Assembly: GCA_964559835.1 (NCBI GenBank)
Contig: CAZLJE010000017.1
Coordinates: 1 to 64,000 of the forward strand
Origin: DAISJI01 sp964559835
GTDB taxonomy: Bacteria > Acidobacteriota > Terriglobia > Terriglobales > Acidobacteriaceae
DNA: 64,000 nt
Direction: 5' to 3'
In this document: positions 30,001 through 36,405 of the stretch, piece by piece
Numbering within the stretch: the stretch's first letter is position 1
Layout of the letters: each line of letters opens with the position of its first letter
Notes under the pieces: generated by a model
Told to the model about the DNA's origin: nothing
Database searches by the model: none
What the model saw: the letters and a program-made list of their open reading frames with translations, nothing else
Made by a program: the position numbers and the translations under genes

Positions 30001-30124
30001 TGTCGCTGCGCGGATATTGCCGCACACTCAGCGATCGGATGGATTGCAACCCCGCGATCAGGATGACGAGGCTGACCACGATCGACAGCACGGGACGTTT
30101 TACGAAGATGTCAGTGAATTTCAT
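27002..30124 (-). CDS. RND multidrug efflux permease (HAE1, AcrB/MexB-like)
   Basis: 1040 residues, usual length. Inner-membrane proton/drug antiporter with 12 helices and two periplasmic loops. Helix 4 has VGLVVDDAIVMVENVERH with the Asp pair for proton relay. N-terminus is MKFTDIFVKRPVLSIVVSL. The porter-region motif GNRTFAMRIWLKADKMAALG is typical of HAE1. Substrate range cannot be read from sequence; the hydrophobic drug type is favoured over metal (no CusA Met pairs seen). 9 bp after the adaptor gene. Confidence 0.97.
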   Translation of the reverse strand: MKFTDIFVKRPVLSIVVSLVILIAGLQSIRSLSVRQYPRSDIAVVTVSTVYVGANADLVRGFITTPLERVIASADGIDYMESSSAQGLSTITVHLKLNYDTNGALTQIQAKVAQVRNDLPPEAEAPVIELQNADQQFAAMYIGFSSKDLNQDQITDYLTRVVQPKLSAINGVQRAEILGNRTFAMRIWLKADKMAALGISPSTVQDALAKNNYLSALGKTKGSMVSVNLVANTDLRTAEEFRQMVIKQDKGTIVRLGEVADVVLGAENYESDVRFNGEQATFMGIWVLPTANSLEVVKSVRAELPALQSQLPAGMKLAVPYDSTEYIQDAINEVLHTLAETLIIVIIVIFLFLGSVRSVLIPVIAIPISLVGAVFLMLVAGFTLNLLTLLAIVLSVGLVVDDAIVMVENVERHIQEGKSPKQAAIDAARELVGPVISITITLAAVYTPVGIQGGLTGTLFREFAFTLAGAVIVSGIVALTLSPMMSSKLLRAGDADKGFAGFINRRFERVRSAYVRTVEGTLRYRPVVLTLWAIVTVLAIPFYLFSMKELAPAEDQGVIFGIVQASPNATLDQTKLFSQQVYDVYKAMPQTKSIFQITQSTSGFGGMVTKPWSERDKTTQQLLGESAGPLSKIAGIRVIPLTPPPLPGGGDFPVDFVIASAAEPRELTQFANQLVQKAFASGLFIYADVDVKYDQPQTEVVFDRDKVRAQGIDLSQTGRDLSALLGGNYVNRFSIDGRSYKVIPQVKRVERLTPDQLSSIYVTGSEGKLVPLSTFAGLRTTTEPRDLRKFQQLNAIRIQGVIPPNVSLDQALRFLEDEAHKNMPQGFTLDYAGQSRQLRTEGSKFLGTFLLSGILIYLVLAAQFESFRDPLIILAGSVPLAISGALLFSFLGLTTLNIYSQVGLITLVGLVSKNAILIVEFANHLQENGRDKVAAVIEAAGTRLRPILMTTAATVVGHFPLILATGPGAGARNSIGIMLVSGMIIGSAFTLFVVPSIYVLLARTHKGDVSLEDLDPGNNVEEFPLHTMPMYQASGSEGLQ

Positions 30125-30133
30125 CGCCGGTCC

Positions 30134-31261
30134 TCAGTTGTCCTCGGGCTTCGGTGTGGGACTGTTTTCCGGTTGCACCTTGTTGTTGACCTGAACGGCG
30201 GCGGAGTTGCGAAGCTTGAATGCGCCGGAAGTCACGACTTCCTCGCCGGGCTTCAATCCGTCGACGACCGCGACCTGATCGCCACGGCTGCCACTCACTT
30301 TCACGAACTGCTGCCGGACGCCCTTGTACGTCTGGCCCTTCGCGTCCTGCATATCGGAGACGACGAACACGGAATCGCCGTAGGGCGCATAGCTGATCGC
30401 CGAAGCAGGCAGCGAAAGCACGGGACGCGCCGCACCGGTCGTGAGTTCGACTTTCACAAACATGCCCGGACGCAGCTTGGCGTCGGCGTTGGCGACAGTC
30501 GCTTGAACCTGGACATTGCGCGTCTTCTCATCCAGAAGCGAATCGAGCGCGGTCACGCGGCCTTCGAACTGCGCACCCGGCAGGTCATCTGCCCGGGCCG
30601 TGATTTTGGAACCGACGTGTGCCTGCCGGGCCGATTCCTGCGGCACGCCAAAGTTCACGTAGATCGGGCGGAGCGACTGCAAAGGAGCCACAGGACTGCC
30701 GGCCGACAGGTACTGACCCAGGTTCACCTGGCGAATGCCGAGCGTGCCTGTGAAGGGCGCGCGGATGGTCTTGCGCTCGATGGTGGCGCGGATCTCTTTC
30801 ACCTTCGCGTCGGTCGAACGCTGGTCCGCTTCCGCCTTGTCGAATTCGGCCTGCGTGACGACGCCCTCTTTCACGAGTCCTTGCAGACGGCTGAAGTTGA
30901 CCTTTGCCAGGTCACACTCCGCTTGTGCCGCCGCCAACTGGGCCTGCTCTTCTCTCGTATCGAGTTCGACCAGAACAGCGCCCTTCTGCACAGACTGTCC
31001 GGACTCGAAGTCGATCCGGCTGACGATGCCCGGCAGGTCGGCGCTGACCGTGACGCCCTGGACCGCAGCGACTGTGCCAATCTCGCTCAGAGTTGCCGGC
31101 CATTGCTCCTGCTGTGCGGTGATCGTGGTCACGGCCGTGGGCGGCGGTTGGAAGCTGGCGAACTTCTTCGTCGCGGCCTCGATCTGGCGGTACTTCACGA
31201 AACCCAAACTCGCGATCGCGAGGACCACTATGGTCAACATCAAAATCATTCTCTTTGCCAT
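30134..31261 (-). CDS. RND efflux membrane-fusion (periplasmic adaptor) protein
   Basis: 375 residues. N-terminal membrane anchor (MILMLTIVVLAIASLGF); lipoyl halves around TVSADLPGIVSRIDFESGQS and IRAPFTGTLGIRQVNLGQ; alpha-hairpin between them (EEQAQLAAAQAECDLAKVNF); beta-barrel and membrane-proximal domains at the C-terminal half. The tail is Pro/Asn-rich. Bridges the RND pump and outer-membrane factor. Preceded by the sigma-like gene after 28 bp. Confidence 0.96.
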   Translation of the reverse strand: MAKRMILMLTIVVLAIASLGFVKYRQIEAATKKFASFQPPPTAVTTITAQQEQWPATLSEIGTVAAVQGVTVSADLPGIVSRIDFESGQSVQKGAVLVELDTREEQAQLAAAQAECDLAKVNFSRLQGLVKEGVVTQAEFDKAEADQRSTDAKVKEIRATIERKTIRAPFTGTLGIRQVNLGQYLSAGSPVAPLQSLRPIYVNFGVPQESARQAHVGSKITARADDLPGAQFEGRVTALDSLLDEKTRNVQVQATVANADAKLRPGMFVKVELTTGAARPVLSLPASAISYAPYGDSVFVVSDMQDAKGQTYKGVRQQFVKVSGSRGDQVAVVDGLKPGEEVVTSGAFKLRNSAAVQVNNKVQPENSPTPKPEDN

Positions 31262-31289
31262 TACTTGCCTCTTCTGCGGTTGGACCGAA

Positions 31290-31832
31290 TTAAACGTTTG
31301 CGCCAGTATTGGCTGCCGACAATCCCTGGCCGGATGTGGTAGCGATGAAATGGTTCGACTCGGTTGCGCCGATGAACTGAAGCACGCGAGTGCGCGATTT
31401 TTCCACGTCGCTCGGCAGGCAGTTCAGGAATGCTGCACATTCGCGCACGGTGAAACGCTCGAGGACCGTCATCGCGAATACAAACCGGTCGAACGGACGC
31501 ATCTGGATCAAGCGGCTGGGTAAGTGCGCGTTCTCCAGCAGCGAGGTGTCGCCATCGTTGTTGATGTCGTCGTGCCTCGGCCGCACAACCCGGATCGCCT
31601 GCTTCACGATCGCACGCCGGCTCCAGGACCTTTCCCAACCCGGAAACACCTCCGCGCCGTCCAGGCATTCGTTGAACGCAGCGACGAAGCACTGTTCAGC
31701 CGTCTTGTGGTCGGCCGTCAACAGGAGCGCCAGGGAATACAGCGTGTGCATGTCACGATCGAAGATGGCGCAGAAATCGCGGGGATTAACGTAGGAAGAA
31801 CGAAGACTTTCACGTGCAGCCGTTGCGCTCAT
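31290..31832 (-). CDS. Sigma-70-like (ECF-type, divergent) protein
   Basis: 180 residues. Residues about 20-60 (FDRDMHTLYSLALLLTADHKTAEQCF) resemble sigma region 2, and 112-150 (FDRFVFAMTVLERFTVRECAAFL followed by SDVEKSRTRVLQ) resemble sigma region 4. The -10-recognition part is weak, so it could be a degenerate sigma or a regulator derived from one. It lies 7 bp after the STAS gene and upstream of the efflux genes, which suggests a control role in that operon. Confidence 0.7.
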   Translation of the reverse strand: MSATAARESLRSSYVNPRDFCAIFDRDMHTLYSLALLLTADHKTAEQCFVAAFNECLDGAEVFPGWERSWSRRAIVKQAIRVVRPRHDDINNDGDTSLLENAHLPSRLIQMRPFDRFVFAMTVLERFTVRECAAFLNCLPSDVEKSRTRVLQFIGATESNHFIATTSGQGLSAANTGANV

Positions 31833-31839
31833 TTGGTTC

Positions 31840-32139
31840 TCATGCCTTTCTGCTCAGAGCTTTGCATCTCTGCTTGAGCTGCTGTAGTACGTGCTTGGTG
31901 AGGACGCCGCGGCAGCAGTTGAACTCCGCACCGTCGGCCATCATCTTGTAAAGAATGTTTTCCCCGCGCTGGCTGATCGCGGTTACATCCTTCAGATCTA
32001 CGACGATTGAATCCGCTTCAATCGACATGCGCGCTTCGGTCCAACTGCGCTCCAGTTCGCTGATCCACGGATCAATAAGCTGGCCTTCCAGGATCAGCGT
32101 GCGTTGGTGGTCAGTATTGATTGCAGTTATCTTCAACAT
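31840..32139 (-). CDS. STAS-like protein (anti-sigma antagonist-type)
   Basis: 99 residues. Fold pattern beta-beta-alpha-beta-alpha: TLILEGQLIDPWISELERSW, then SIVVDLKDVTAISQRGENIL. A Ser at the AIS position is where antagonists are phosphorylated. C-terminus CRGVLTKHVLQQLKQRCK. First gene of the STAS-sigma-RND operon, about 24 nt downstream of a -24/-12-like element. No cognate anti-sigma kinase is in the window. Confidence 0.72.
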   Translation of the reverse strand: MLKITAINTDHQRTLILEGQLIDPWISELERSWTEARMSIEADSIVVDLKDVTAISQRGENILYKMMADGAEFNCCRGVLTKHVLQQLKQRCKALSRKA

Positions 32140-32162
32140 GACAGGCTCGTTGCTCTTTGTAG

Positions 32163-32178
32163 CGCACGGATAGGGCCA
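32163..32178 (-). promoter_or_regulatory. Sigma-54 (-24/-12) promoter candidate
   Basis: Minus strand TGGCCCTATCCGTGCG keeps the invariant GG and GC with exactly 10 nt between them, against consensus TGGCACGNNNNTTGCW. The predicted start is about 13 nt upstream of the STAS start codon. It matches 8 of 12 defined positions. A sigma-54 activator gene lies immediately upstream, which supports the call. Confidence 0.55.
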
Positions 32179-32261
32179 GACGAGAAGAGCGTCACGGGAC
32201 GAGACAAGCTGTTGAGTTACTTGGGATTTGCTGTGCGATCAAGACGAGAGCTGTGGGCAGG

Positions 32262-32308
32262 TGTCGACAGATTCGGTCGACAGGTGTCGAAAGTTACGAC
32301 ACCTGTCG
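32262..32308. promoter_or_regulatory. Three dyads, probable activator binding sites (UAS)
   Basis: TGTCGACA (32262-32269), TCGACA-GG-TGTCGA (32277-32290) and CGACA-CC-TGTCG (32297-32308) have dyad centres 18 and 19 bp apart. Two of them also form a 12-bp perfect inverted repeat (32278-32289 with 32297-32308) around the stop codon of the activator gene. They lie about 110-160 bp upstream of the predicted sigma-54 start, the usual place for enhancer sites. Confidence 0.6.
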
Positions 32309-34381
32309 AGCGGAAATGTTAATGCCAAATTTCTTCATGCGCGAAATGAGGGTGGTGCGCTTCAGGCCAAGGCGAGCGGCTGCTCCGTCCGGTCCGCCGA
32401 CTTGCCCGTTGACTTCCTTGAGTACGCGCACGATCTCATCGCGCTCGTGCGAGCCTGTTTTCATTACGGCCACCCGCGACGAACCGTTGCCACTCTTTAG
32501 TTCCTCGACGGGGAACTGCAGAGAAGTCCCGCGCGTCAGGATCACCGCCCGCTCGATGAAGTTTTCCAGTTCGCGGATGTTTCCGGGCCAGTGCCACTGG
32601 GCCAGCTTTGCCATCGGCGCGGCTGGAATCGTGTCGATCTGCTTCTCCATCCGGCGCGCGTACTTCTGCGTGAAGTAGTGGACCAGCAGAGGAATGTCTT
32701 CAGGTCGCTCCCGCAGCGGCGGAATGCGGATCGGAAACACATTCAGCCGGTAATAAAGGTCATTCCTGAACTGCCGGTCTTCGACCATCTTCTCGAGGTC
32801 ACGGTTGGTCGCAGCGATCAGGCGTATATCCACGCGCTTCGTGTGGTTGCTGCCCAGGCGCTCAAACTCCCGCTCCTGCAAAGCCCGCAGGAGCTTCGGC
32901 TGGATCTCGGATGGAATGTCGCCGACTTCATCGAGGAAAAGCGTGCCGCGGTCGGCAAGCTCCAGCCGCCCTACCTTTTGGCTGATCGCACCCGTGAACG
33001 CGCCACGCTCGTGGCCGAACAATTCGCTCTCGAGAAGGCCCGTCGGGATCGCGGCGCAGTTCATCTTGACGAATGTCCGCTCTTTGCGACGGCTGCGCTC
33101 GTGGATGGCGCGCGCGATGAGCTCTTTCCCGGTGCCCGTCTCGCCCAGAATCAGCACGGTCGAGTCACTGCTCGCGACGGTCTCGACCATCTGCAGAACG
33201 TTTCTCAGCGCGGAACTTTGGCCGACGATGCCTTCGAAGTCGAATTCGCCACGGATCTCCTCTTCGAGGTAAAGCTTTTCCTGCGCCAGTTTTTCTTTTA
33301 ATTCCGCAATCTCTTTGTACGCGAGTGCGTTTTCAACGGCGATCGCCAGCTGGCGGGCGATCTTGCTTAAGAAATCGGTCTCTTCTTCCGAAAAAGCGAT
33401 TTCGGCGAAGCGCGACAGCGCCATCACGCCCAATACGCGGCTCTTGCTGACCAGGGGAACGAAACAACCGGATTTCATCCCCTCGCTCTTGCCAGAGCAA
33501 ACTTCGGGACAGTGCTCTTGGATCTGCGACTCGGTCCGGAGTTCTATTTTGCCCGAATGGAACGCGGTGCCAAGGGGCGAATCCATCGGGATAACGCTCT
33601 CCTCGGTGAGAAAGCCTTTGCTGTCGGGGAAGTCGAGCGCATAAACGCGCAGTTGGCCATCCTCAGGCAGCGCTACGCCGGTCGCGTCACATTTCATCAG
33701 CCGCCGTAAACTCGCCGACACTTCCCGAAGCAGATCCCGCAACTCCAGGTTCGACACCACGCGGTTGGTCAACTCAAGCATCAGCTCGAGCTGTTCATTC
33801 TTGCGCTGAAGTTCGGCCTGCGCCGCTCGCGAGGACTCCAGGTTCAACGCACTGTCGATGGCGAGAGCCAGATGGTCCGCTACCGTACCCAGGAAGTGGA
33901 CGTGCTGTTCGGAATACGCGCTTGGATCAGCGCCGCCCATGGCGAGAACTCCAATACGCCGGTGTGCCGTCGTAAGCGGCAGCACGCACGAGGAACGAAT
34001 GTTGAAGCCGGTGAGATACTGCCGCAATTCCGGGTACCGGTCCTCCCGCTGCCAATCGTCGATGACGATCGGCCTTTGGTTGTCATAGACCCAGGTCGTA
34101 GGCGTTTGATCAGGCGCAAAATCGGGCACGTAAATGTCGGAGTCTTTGTCTTTGCCCGGCGCATGGAACATACGCCATTGCACAGCCTTTGTTTCGGGAT
34201 CGACGATGTTCACCAGGACGTATTCGAACGCGATCAGTCCTCGCAATTCCTCGGCGAAGCGGTCACGAAACGTCTGGATGTCGCGATAGCCGGCGATGGC
34301 CGTTGTCGCGCGAAGCAGGGCCTTGTAGCGGCGCAATGGATTGTCGGCGGACAAAGGAGCCGTTTGCGCATTGGTAACCAT
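32294..34381 (-). CDS. Sigma-54-dependent transcriptional activator (GAF-GAF-AAA-Fis)
   Basis: 695 residues. Two GAF sensor domains (about 28-180 and 215-360), a short coiled coil (ELKEKLAQEKLYLEEEI), AAA+ domain about 380-610 with Walker A GETGTGKE, sigma-54 loop ESELFGHERGAFTGA, and Walker B GTLFLDEVGD. The Fis-type helix-turn-helix is C-terminal (GPDGAAARLGLKRTTLISRM). No receiver domain, so likely ligand-sensing like FhlA or NorR. Reads toward the efflux operon; the dyads at its 3' end are probable targets. Confidence 0.95.
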   Translation of the reverse strand: MVTNAQTAPLSADNPLRRYKALLRATTAIAGYRDIQTFRDRFAEELRGLIAFEYVLVNIVDPETKAVQWRMFHAPGKDKDSDIYVPDFAPDQTPTTWVYDNQRPIVIDDWQREDRYPELRQYLTGFNIRSSCVLPLTTAHRRIGVLAMGGADPSAYSEQHVHFLGTVADHLALAIDSALNLESSRAAQAELQRKNEQLELMLELTNRVVSNLELRDLLREVSASLRRLMKCDATGVALPEDGQLRVYALDFPDSKGFLTEESVIPMDSPLGTAFHSGKIELRTESQIQEHCPEVCSGKSEGMKSGCFVPLVSKSRVLGVMALSRFAEIAFSEEETDFLSKIARQLAIAVENALAYKEIAELKEKLAQEKLYLEEEIRGEFDFEGIVGQSSALRNVLQMVETVASSDSTVLILGETGTGKELIARAIHERSRRKERTFVKMNCAAIPTGLLESELFGHERGAFTGAISQKVGRLELADRGTLFLDEVGDIPSEIQPKLLRALQEREFERLGSNHTKRVDIRLIAATNRDLEKMVEDRQFRNDLYYRLNVFPIRIPPLRERPEDIPLLVHYFTQKYARRMEKQIDTIPAAPMAKLAQWHWPGNIRELENFIERAVILTRGTSLQFPVEELKSGNGSSRVAVMKTGSHERDEIVRVLKEVNGQVGGPDGAAARLGLKRTTLISRMKKFGINISARQVS

Positions 34382-34678
34382 GAACTAGGACCGCCATCCT
34401 GTGGACATACTTGGGTGTCGCTTCCGTTAGATTGAGGGCGCTAGGGAAAGGATTCGTTAAGTGATGCCCACGACGAACGCCGACACACCCTGACGCAACG
34501 TTAACGCCACATTTCGGAGACTCGCATTGTCGCGCTATTTGCCATCTGACGCTGCAAGATGATTACGGGGAGCACGACTGCGGGTGGGCGTTGCTGAAGG
34601 AACTACCATGCACTTTTTTTGATGTGAGCAACGACATCAAGAAGATGTATCCGAGCGCCGAGGCACTGGTTCCTGCGA
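34382..34678. other. Intergenic region, no confident gene
   Basis: About 300 bp upstream of the sigma-54 activator and downstream of the FecR-like gene. An open + frame runs 34465-34770 without a usual start; its first ATG is at 34645. The translation looks partly protein-like (GEHDCGWALLKELPCTFFDV), so it could be a gene remnant. No promoter stands out. Confidence 0.35.
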
Positions 34679-35293
34679 TTACGGGCCGGTGGGAGAAACC
34701 GGTTTTGCATTTTGCGCGTTCACCACTCCAACCGCGACACCGGCTGCAACGGCGGCGGCGACCACGATGAGAATACCAATGTCGTCGTTAAGTAACCAGG
34801 ACAGGTGCTTTCCCGGCGACCCGATGCTGACGCCCTTTGTGGCCGGTACCTGGGTTGTCTCCTGGCCATCATTGACCGAGACAGATCCTTCTAGCGCCAG
34901 TACCTGGACTTCACCGTTGATCTTGCGCGCCAGGAACTTGCTGGGATGAGCGGAGTCGGCCGTAACGACAGCGTTACCGATCCGGACGACGCCGCCGGTG
35001 GAAGCGACCAGGACGGCGCCAGACTGCAATTCGACGGCGTCGGTGACGAAACGCACGCTGGAATTCTGGGCGACAGAAACAGTCTTGCCATGAGTGGAAA
35101 CCACTGCCTTCGAGTTGGCCTTGGTCTGGACCACTTCTCCGGCGAATACTTCGTCGCGGGAGGAGACCTGCCGGTTGTCCACCAACACGGTGCCTGTGCT
35201 GGTCAACACACCCACGGCGTTGCCGGCCGCTAATTGCAAGGGCAGGACCGCGATCATCGACCAGCAAATGCACGCCAAGAATCGCTTGGACAC
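34679..35293 (-). CDS. Exported FecR-like protein with C-terminal membrane helix
   Basis: 204 residues; GTG start with GAGGTGA upstream. Signal peptide (RFLACICWSMIAVLPLQLAAG). A beta-helical FecR-like domain follows (DEVFAGEVVQTKANSKAVVS, GSVSVNDGQETTQVPATKGV), then a C-terminal hydrophobic helix (GILIVVAAAVAAGVAVGVV) and a short polar tail. Paralogous in layout to the gene at 35465. FecR domains often sense or scaffold at the envelope; the partner is unknown. The position beside the polysaccharide cluster suggests an envelope role. Confidence 0.8.
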   Translation of the reverse strand: MSKRFLACICWSMIAVLPLQLAAGNAVGVLTSTGTVLVDNRQVSSRDEVFAGEVVQTKANSKAVVSTHGKTVSVAQNSSVRFVTDAVELQSGAVLVASTGGVVRIGNAVVTADSAHPSKFLARKINGEVQVLALEGSVSVNDGQETTQVPATKGVSIGSPGKHLSWLLNDDIGILIVVAAAVAAGVAVGVVNAQNAKPVSPTGP

Positions 35294-35345
35294 AAAATCA
35301 CCTCAGCTTTCCCCGGGGAGAAGGTGACCGTAGACTGTGCTGAAG

Positions 35346-35355
35346 TGAGTACTCA
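35346..35355. promoter_or_regulatory. Palindrome TGAGTACTCA upstream of FecR-like gene
   Basis: Perfect 10-bp palindrome 53 nt upstream of the FecR-like start codon. Possible operator; no independent support. Confidence 0.25.
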
Positions 35356-35420
35356 GTCAAGGAACAAAAGGCGGGCGAACCCAAGTAACTAATAGGGGCC
35401 GAGCCGGTTTGCTGAAAATC

Positions 35421-35445
35421 AAAAAGGCCCGGATCGCTCCGGGCC
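35421..35445 (-). terminator. Rho-independent terminator of the second FecR-like gene
   Basis: Stem GGCCCGGA (35426-35433), loop TCGC, TCCGGGCC (35438-35445). On the minus strand it is followed by TTTTT from 35425 to 35421. It lies 20 bp after the 35465 stop codon. Confidence 0.85.
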
Positions 35446-35464
35446 TCGCACTAAAAAATCGGAC

Positions 35465-36112
35465 TTAGTGTACCGGACTGCTGGGTGTGCCAGTCGTGGC
35501 GATGGCGACGCCGGCAGCGGCGCCCGCCGCAGCGACGCCGATCAGAACGGCAACCCAAGTCGGGACCTCGCCTACGCCCGTGCCGCCGGTGGTGGCGGGA
35601 ACGGATCCGGGCTTCTGAGGATCAGGATCGGCAACGGACGTCGTGCTGCCCTCGGCGAGCGAGTGCGTACCGTTGGCATCGGCGATTGTGAGCATGCCCT
35701 GCTTGGCGGCAACAAAGACCCGACCGTTATACCGGGCGACTTCAAATTTCGCAGTGCTGTTGGCCGGTGCGATCGAGATGTCACTCGCGCGCACTCCCAT
35801 GCCCGACTTCGTCGTTACCCGGACTGCGGCATTGGGCGACAAAGCTACGGAGTCGCCGTTGTAGGTCACCATTGAGCCGGCGGGCACAAGAACAGACGTT
35901 CCAGCGCCGGTGATCGTAGCGGAAGAGCTCGGCATCACCTGAAGCTTGTCGCCGGCAAAGATCGCGTTCGTCTTCTGCACAGCCGTGCCGTTGATCGCAA
36001 CCGAATTCGCTGCGTACACGACGGCGGAATGGGACTCACCGGCGAACAGACTCGCGGGGAACAAAACTGCCATCGCTATCGCAACGAACTTCTGCACACC
36101 GCTCATCGTCAT
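35465..36112 (-). CDS. Exported FecR-like protein, paralogue
   Basis: 215 residues. Signal peptide (VAIAMAVLFPASLFAG), FecR-like beta repeats (TNAIFAGDKLQVMPSSSATI, GRVFVAAKQGMLTIADANG), a Pro/Thr/Gly linker, then a glycine-zipper-like C-terminal helix (WVAVLIGVAAAGAAAGVAIA). It has the same order of parts as the 34679 protein, with low identity. Divergent from the flippase gene across 293 bp; ends at a strong terminator. Confidence 0.8.
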   Translation of the reverse strand: MTMSGVQKFVAIAMAVLFPASLFAGESHSAVVYAANSVAINGTAVQKTNAIFAGDKLQVMPSSSATITGAGTSVLVPAGSMVTYNGDSVALSPNAAVRVTTKSGMGVRASDISIAPANSTAKFEVARYNGRVFVAAKQGMLTIADANGTHSLAEGSTTSVADPDPQKPGSVPATTGGTGVGEVPTWVAVLIGVAAAGAAAGVAIATTGTPSSPVH

Positions 36113-36230
36113 TCGTTATCTCCCACACTCGGAAAAGCCACTGGCATCGTACAGTAGCGACTCTGTTGAAATCAACCGTGGAAAACGTGACTTAAGTTAT
36201 GGCTCAACTGCCATTTCGACATACATCTGA

Positions 36231-36289
36231 TGCAAACAAATTTGCACTAGCCGTATGCAAACATTTTCATCGCATTAACTCGTTTTGCA
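36231..36289. promoter_or_regulatory. Clustered TGCAAA/TTTGCA half-sites, divergent promoter region
   Basis: Four half-sites in an AT-rich 293-bp intergenic region: TGCAAA-N4-TTTGCA (36231-36246) forms a tight dyad, and ATGCAAA (from 36255) with TTTGCAT (to 36290) a wider one. Candidate operators controlling the FecR-like gene, the polysaccharide cluster, or both. Confidence 0.45.
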
Positions 36290-36390
36290 TAAGGTGCGCG
36301 CAGACCGCACGTCGATATGTAAGCCATCGTCTCTCCATCGACGTAGCAAACAGGAGGCTATGCGCGGTCTAGCTCGCCATTCACCTACGC

Positions 36391-36396
36391 TATAAT
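36391..36396 (+). promoter_or_regulatory. -10 element close to the flippase start
   Basis: TATAAT ends 9 nt before the TTG start codon at 36406, so the transcript would have almost no leader. No good -35 or ribosome site is seen. Confidence 0.35.
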
Positions 36397-36405
36397 CGCG
36401 GCACC

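Noticed and set aside
32278..32308. Hairpin as terminator of the sigma-54 activator gene
   Set aside because: 12-bp perfect stem but no T run, and the stop codon lies in the loop; binding sites fit better.
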